A program made the position numbers and the translations under genes. The notes under the pieces are model-generated. The model did no database searches and was not told the DNA's origin. It saw only the letters and a program-made list of their open reading frames with translations. A stretch of DNA of 7,750 nucleotides from an uncultured Eubacteriales bacterium (GTDB lineage Bacteria > Bacillota > Clostridia > Oscillospirales > CAG-382). The stretch lies in assembly GCA_900554405.1 (NCBI GenBank), contig USHI01000056.1:1-7750 (forward strand). The letters run 5' to 3'. The stretch's first letter is position 1, and the number at the start of each line of letters is the position of its first letter. Below are positions 7,099 through 7,750 of the stretch, piece after piece.

Positions 7099-7121
7099 GT
7101 ATATCCGAATAACGCCCGAAA

Positions 7122-7163
7122 GCACTGCCCGACGTAAAGTATTTTTTACGCGGTCGGCAGTGC
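7122..7163 (-). other. Imperfect hairpin between yggT and divIVA (possible attenuator or mRNA-processing structure)
   Basis: On the minus strand GCACTGCC (7163-7156) pairs with GGCAGTGC (7129-7122), then GA with TC (7155-7154 / 7132-7131), then CGTAAA (7150-7145) with TTTACG (7138-7133). This makes 16 pairs around a six-base loop, with a three-base bulge on one side and one base on the other. The 5' arm includes the last codons and the TAA stop of yggT (7148-7146). The bases just after it read TTTCGGGCGTT, so the U-tract of a classical intrinsic terminator is weak. It could be a leaky terminator, a barrier to RNA decay, or a cleavage site uncoupling divIVA from yggT. The pairing is seen directly; function is inference. 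Confidence 0.55.
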
Positions 7164-7421
7164 GATGCGGACAAGTATAATGATCAAGCAGGTGACGACA
7201 TAGGAAAAATCCACCGGTGAGCCTTCGAGCGCGGGAACGCGATCGAGCAGCGAACGCACCGGCCCGACGACCGGTTCGGTAACGGCACAGCAAAACGCAT
7301 ATACCGGGGATTCCTCGGTGTCCGAAAAGAACGGTAAAAGCACCCGGACAAGCAGTATCCACTGAAAGGCTTCCAGAAAGACATTTACCGTTGTGGAAAC
7401 AACATAGAAAAGCTCGCTCAA
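7146..7421 (-). CDS. yggT: YggT/YlmG family membrane protein
   Basis: This 91-residue protein has the YggT layout. One hydrophobic segment lies at about residues 5-32 (ending WILLVRVLLPFF), then a short soluble loop with the family-typical VTEPVVGPVRSLLDRVPALEGSPVDFS stretch (47-73, described here by its ends), and a second hydrophobic segment at about 72-90. Family members are small membrane proteins linked to division and membrane or nucleoid organisation in bacteria and chloroplasts; the molecular role is unknown. The start is a TTG at 7421. An in-frame TGA lies two codons upstream, there is no in-frame ATG near the N-terminus, and an AAGAGG Shine-Dalgarno sits 9 bases before the TTG. It follows sepF after 20 bases, the usual sepF-ylmG order. 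In most relatives an S4-domain gene (ylmH) comes next; here divIVA does. Confidence 0.93.
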   Translation of the reverse strand: MSELFYVVSTTVNVFLEAFQWILLVRVLLPFFSDTEESPVYAFCCAVTEPVVGPVRSLLDRVPALEGSPVDFSYVVTCLIIILVRIALPTA

Positions 7422-7430
7422 GATTCAACG

Positions 7431-7436
7431 CCTCTT
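7431..7436 (-). promoter_or_regulatory. Ribosome binding site of yggT, supporting a TTG start
   Basis: The minus strand reads AAGAGG, 9 bases before the TTG at 7421 and inside the 20-base gap after sepF. Because a TGA lies in frame between this site and the TTG, the TTG is the only start that keeps the full first membrane segment. Confidence 0.7.
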
Positions 7437-7441
7437 AACGT

Positions 7442-7750
7442 TCAGCGAAAAAGATCCCTCTGCCTGACAGTCTGGTCGGCTGCATCGGCAGCGGCGGGCG
7501 CTTCCGCCTGATCGCCGCTCACATCGACATTCTTGGGCGTGACGACGTATGTTGCGTTCGCAACCTTTTTAACCTGACCGTCGATAGCGAAAACAACGCC
7601 GCAAAGGAAGTCGATTATGCGTTTTGTGGTTTCCTTGTTGGTTTCTTCGAGGTTAAGTACAACCGTGCGGCGCGCAAGAAGATGTTCGCCGATCTGACGG
7701 ACTTCGTCAAAGCGTTCCGGCTTTACGACCTTCATTTCAAGAGCCGTACC
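7442..7750 (-). CDS. sepF: Cell division protein SepF, C-terminal domain (5' end beyond right edge)
   Basis: The reading frame is open to the window edge, and the visible 102 residues match the SepF (DUF552) domain. This cytoplasmic protein polymerises into arcs and anchors and bundles FtsZ at the division septum. Recognisable parts are VKPERFDEVRQIGEHLLARR, then VVLNLEETNKETTKRIIDFL, and then GVVFAIDGQVKKVANATYVV, followed by the typical TPKNVDV ending. After the domain comes an Ala/Asp/Gln-rich tail of about 25 residues. The ATG at 7735 is probably internal: SepF is normally about 130-200 residues, with an N-terminal amphipathic membrane helix and a linker before this domain, and the five codons upstream of 7735 (reading GTALE) are open. 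The membrane-binding N-terminus, the start site and any promoter lie outside the window. sepF leads the conserved sepF-yggT-divIVA string. Confidence 0.93.
   Translation of the reverse strand, partial: GTALEMKVVKPERFDEVRQIGEHLLARRTVVLNLEETNKETTKRIIDFLCGVVFAIDGQVKKVANATYVVTPKNVDVSGDQAEAPAAADAADQTVRQRDLFR

Noticed and set aside
3861..7112. 1083-residue plus-strand open reading frame
   Set aside because: It is the codon-aligned complement of ileS and divIVA, which are certain genes. Its translation is Arg/His/Val-rich, shows no recognisable domain, and it exists only because TTA, CTA and TCA are avoided.
7086..7145. Promoter for divIVA in the yggT-divIVA gap
   Set aside because: A TTTACG could serve as a -35, but the only AT-rich -10 candidate lies about 20 bases away and matches poorly.
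7069..7428. 119-residue minus-strand frame over yggT and the gap to divIVA
   Set aside because: Frameshifted shadow of yggT; Arg/Cys-rich with no membrane segments, while the yggT frame has clear family features.
1..7750. CRISPR, tRNA, rRNA, insertion sequence or phage-defence genes
   Set aside because: I found no repeated units, transposase-like or defence-like proteins, or tRNA-like structures; nearly every base is accounted for by housekeeping genes.

Overview
The window is a gap-free stretch of nine genes, all on the minus strand, with no RNA gene, mobile element, CRISPR array or gene-free stretch longer than 60 bases. It is moderately GC-rich by eye. The gene order sepF - yggT - divIVA - ileS - lspA - rluD-type pseudouridine synthase is the division and cell-wall-adjacent cluster known from Firmicutes (the ylm/divIVA/ileS neighbourhood of Bacillus and Clostridia). 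Together with a transketolase split into two genes, this points to an anaerobic member of the class Clostridia, perhaps a gut Oscillospirales- or Christensenellales-like lineage. That placement is inference from gene content and style, not from a marker comparison.

Read in the direction of transcription (high to low coordinates), the layout is as follows. (1) The 3' part of sepF, running off the right edge. (2) yggT (ylmG), starting at a TTG codon behind a good ribosome binding site. (3) A 60-base gap holding a strong imperfect hairpin that begins inside the end of yggT. (4) divIVA. (5) ileS, 18 bases downstream and in the same reading frame as divIVA, with no T-box leader and no evident Shine-Dalgarno. 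(6) lspA, overlapping ileS by 7 bases. (7) An RluA/RluD-family pseudouridine synthase, overlapping lspA by 8 bases if its ATG start is used. (8, 9) The N- and C-terminal halves of a split transketolase, overlapping by 11 bases. (10) The first third of a Nif3-like dinuclear-metal protein, running off the left edge.

The spacing (overlaps or gaps of at most 20 bases, except the 60-base yggT-divIVA gap) suggests one long operon. SepF, YggT and DivIVA act at the septum and membrane. IleS charges tRNA-Ile, LspA matures lipoproteins, the pseudouridine synthase modifies RNA, and transketolase works in the non-oxidative pentose phosphate pathway.

I see no convincing sign of an undescribed system; this is core genome. 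The points worth a second look are the missing ylmH (S4-domain) gene between yggT and divIVA, the divergent active-site motifs of IleS, the yggT-divIVA hairpin, the unusual ileS translation start, and transketolase plus nif3 attached to this cluster.
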